The notes under the pieces are model-generated. The model saw only the letters and a program-made list of their open reading frames with translations. It had not been told where the DNA came from and did no database searches. Below are positions 61,975 through 64,000 of a stretch of 64,000 nucleotides of DNA, piece after piece. The DNA is from Liriodendron chinense (taxonomy: Eukaryota; Streptophyta; Magnoliopsida; Magnoliales; Magnoliaceae), in assembly GCA_003013855.2 (NCBI GenBank), contig ML058469.1, positions 5,890,001 to 5,954,000 of the forward strand. Direction: 5' to 3'. The position numbers and the translations under genes were made by a program. Positions within the stretch are counted from its first letter, which is position 1. Each line of letters opens with the position of its first letter.

Positions 61975-64000
61975 GTTGAAGCCATATTATGTTATGAGCC
62001 CTAATGACCATTATAAGTCATTATGGTTGGACATATTCTTGGTGTCGTTGGAATGGTTGGATAGGTACCAGCTAGCTCAATGTAAGGCTCTTTTGAGACC
62101 TACGTCCGATCACCGCCCTATTTTGCTTCAAGTTGAAAGTGACAGTTGGGGTCCCAAACCATTTAGATTCAAGTTGTGGTGGCTAATGTTGTCATATGCG
62201 ATTGCATAAGCGCTTATGTGATCGCATGTGCCATTTTGGGAGCATATATCGCATATGCCACATTTTATAACCATAATGTCATATGCGTTTTTATGCCATG
62301 GCATATGCGATTATGCATGTCATATGCCAAAATTTATGCGATTATGCCATCACTATGTGATGAAAAAAAGTATATTTTTGGGGGGGTTGTGCGATGGCAT
62401 ATGCGATTATGTGTTGCATATGTGCACATGCCCCTTAGGTCGCATACAATTGCTTATGCTATTTGACAAAAATAGTGGTGGCTTGAGGTGGAAGGGATGG
62501 GCTAATTTAGGATTGGTGGTTGTCCTTTCAAGTCTTTGGCTCGACAGGCTCTAGGTTACATAGGAAAATGAAAATGCTGAAAGAGAAGCTGAAGATTTGG
62601 AAGAGGGAAGTCTTGGGGGCTAGAGAAGCATCAAGATTGAGCATCTTAGAAGAATTCCATGCTATTGATATAAATGAGGAAGAGAAAGTCCTTACAGCAG
62701 AGGATATTGCTAGACATTCGGAATTATTGATGACTTATTCAGAGATGCTTAAAGAGGAAGAGATAAGATGAAGACAAAGGTCTCGGGCTCTTTGGTTGAA
62801 CGGAGACAAGAACACATGCTTCTTCCATAGTATTGCTTCGGCCAGGGCTAGAATGAATAGAATATCTTCCCTTCTCATGAATGGATCGTGGATAGAAAAA
62901 AAGGAGCAGATTTGCAAAGTAATAGTTGGGTACTATAAACAGTTGCTGACGAAAGAGCAATGGGTTCGGCCGAAACTAGATAATCTTGATTTTAATAGTC
63001 TTTCTAAAGATCAAGCCGGTTTCAGAATTTGAGATAAAGGAGGCGGTGGACAGTCGAGGGAGAGAGCTCCGGGGCCGAATGGATTCCCTCTTGCCTTTTT
63101 CCAAATCTTTTGGAGTATTCTAAAGCCGGTGGCAAATTCTTTTGTCAAAGAGTTCTTTAAGCTTGATCGTCTGCCTAAGGAATTGGGGGCTTCATTCATT
63201 ACGATTATTCCCAAAATTGACGGGCTGAGAATCTAAAAGACTTTAGGCCTATTCATCTCATTGGGAGTCCGTACAAAATTCTGGCCAAGATCATCGCTTC
63301 GCGTCTTCGGAGTGTGTCGGGTGGTGATATCAGAATGTCAAGGGGCTTTTGTTGTAGGGAGAAATTCTAGTACTGCATTGATAGCTCATGAGCGTATCGA
63401 TTCTAGATTCAGATAGAAGAGTCTAGGGGTTGTTTGCAATTTAGATGTTGAGAAAGCTTACGTTCACGTTAACTGGGAATTCTTGGACTATATGTTGTAT
63501 AGACTGGGTTGCGACTCTAAGTGGATAAGAAGGATACAAATATGCGTGAAATTTGCTTCCTTCTTAGTGCTTGTGAATGGCTTCCCGAAAGGTTTTTTCA
63601 AACTGTTTAGGAGACTTTGCCAAGGGGACCTGTTATACCCCTACCTTTTCCTAGTAGTGGCGGAATCTCTTAGTAGCCTAATTGTCAAAGGCCAAGAGAC
63701 AGATCTGATTAGTGGTTTTTGGGTCATCGCCTTCGCCAATTAGATTTTGTGTCTCCAGTTTGTGGATGACATCATGACACTATCATATTTTGTGACGTGG
63801 ATCTCCTAATGATATTTAATCTTTTGGAAAATAATAGCGTGCTTCGAGGTGGTTTCTTGAAGATTAATGTAGGGAAAAGCAAAATGTTGGGTGTCAATTT
63901 ATCTTCAGAAGAGACGGAGAGGTTGGCTAGGGGATTTGGCTGTAGAGTTGGTTATAAAATTCTCAAATTCTCTCTCATTCTTCATGTGATTTGAAGGTGA
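61975..64000 (+). pseudogene. LINE (L1 type) endonuclease end and reverse transcriptase, broken
   Basis: Endonuclease C-terminus DIFLVSLEW...LLRPTSDHRPILL...WGPKPFRFKLWW at 62030-62180. A 290-bp insertion follows, then the linker with LWLNGDKNTCFFHSIASARA (about 62790-62850), RT blocks (GASFITIIPK, DFRPIHLIGS, VCNLDVEKAY, CQGDLLYPYLFL) and the active-site box FVDD in QFVDDIM (about 63760). Many frameshifts. Runs off the window. Confidence 0.85.
62185..62474. mobile_element. 290-bp MITE with 9-bp TSD in the LINE
   Basis: Made of catatgcgattatgc-type words on both strands. Flanked by the 9-bp direct repeat GTGGTGGCT (62176-62184 and 62475-62483). It starts aatgttgtcatatgcgatt; a similar start (aatgttgtcaaaatcg) occurs at about 61587. 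Confidence 0.75.

Larger units (their letters stand above)
58320..64000 (+). other. Intron 13 (open at window end), LINE-rich
   Basis: No further kelch-gene exon was found. Contents are listed separately. 60645-60980 and 61560-61970 are AT-rich without recognisable coding. Confidence 0.7.

Overview
This window is nuclear DNA from a flowering plant. The protein-coding content is one multi-exon plant gene plus plant retrotransposon lineages (Athila, Tat-like and chromodomain Ty3/gypsy, Copia-type, L1-type LINEs, TRIM, MITEs). No rRNA, tRNA or CRISPR was seen. Introns of about 9.5 and 11.2 kb packed with transposons, and MITEs built around 'ccaccgtgatgt...ccgtccat' cores, remind me of magnoliid genomes. 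That placement comes from memory and is only an inference.

Left third (1-26.8 kb): a stack of nested LTR elements, solved from target-site duplications (TSDs). The oldest layer is a decayed Tat-like Ty3/gypsy element on + (6766-7666 continuing at 20001-26765). A solo LTR of a Copia-type family ('family X') sits in its gag (7667-20000; TSD tttaa/ttcaa). An Athila element on - sits inside that LTR (8384-18787; TSD catat). To the left, a gag-only family X element on - (1-6765, open at the window edge) has a 1.7 kb solo LTR of another family inside its own 5' LTR (4800-6500; TSD gtttt).

Middle (26.8-30.9 kb): at least six foldback MITEs in a row. The last one (9-bp TSD, Mutator-like) ends where the gene leader begins.

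Right half (30.9-64 kb): one plant gene on +, a kelch-repeat protein resembling Arabidopsis At5g18590. Thirteen exons were found between 31274 and 58319; the 3' part lies beyond the window. One exon has an in-frame TAG consistent with a 1-base insertion. Intron 10 holds a TRIM split by a hAT-like MITE, and a palindromic LTR element made of two head-to-head LTRs bounded by a perfect TSD and itself hit by an Athila solo LTR. Intron 11 holds tandem repeats and a young, nearly complete chromovirus (49821-56712; TSD ctagg; 930-bp LTRs). The last visible intron holds three LINE fragments, a solo LTR and a MITE.

Two observations stand out. First, the palindromic element looks like an integrated dimer of strong-stop reverse transcription products. 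Second, five LTR families here carry a short-motif array, mostly palindromic, just upstream of the LTR TATA box, each family with its own motif.
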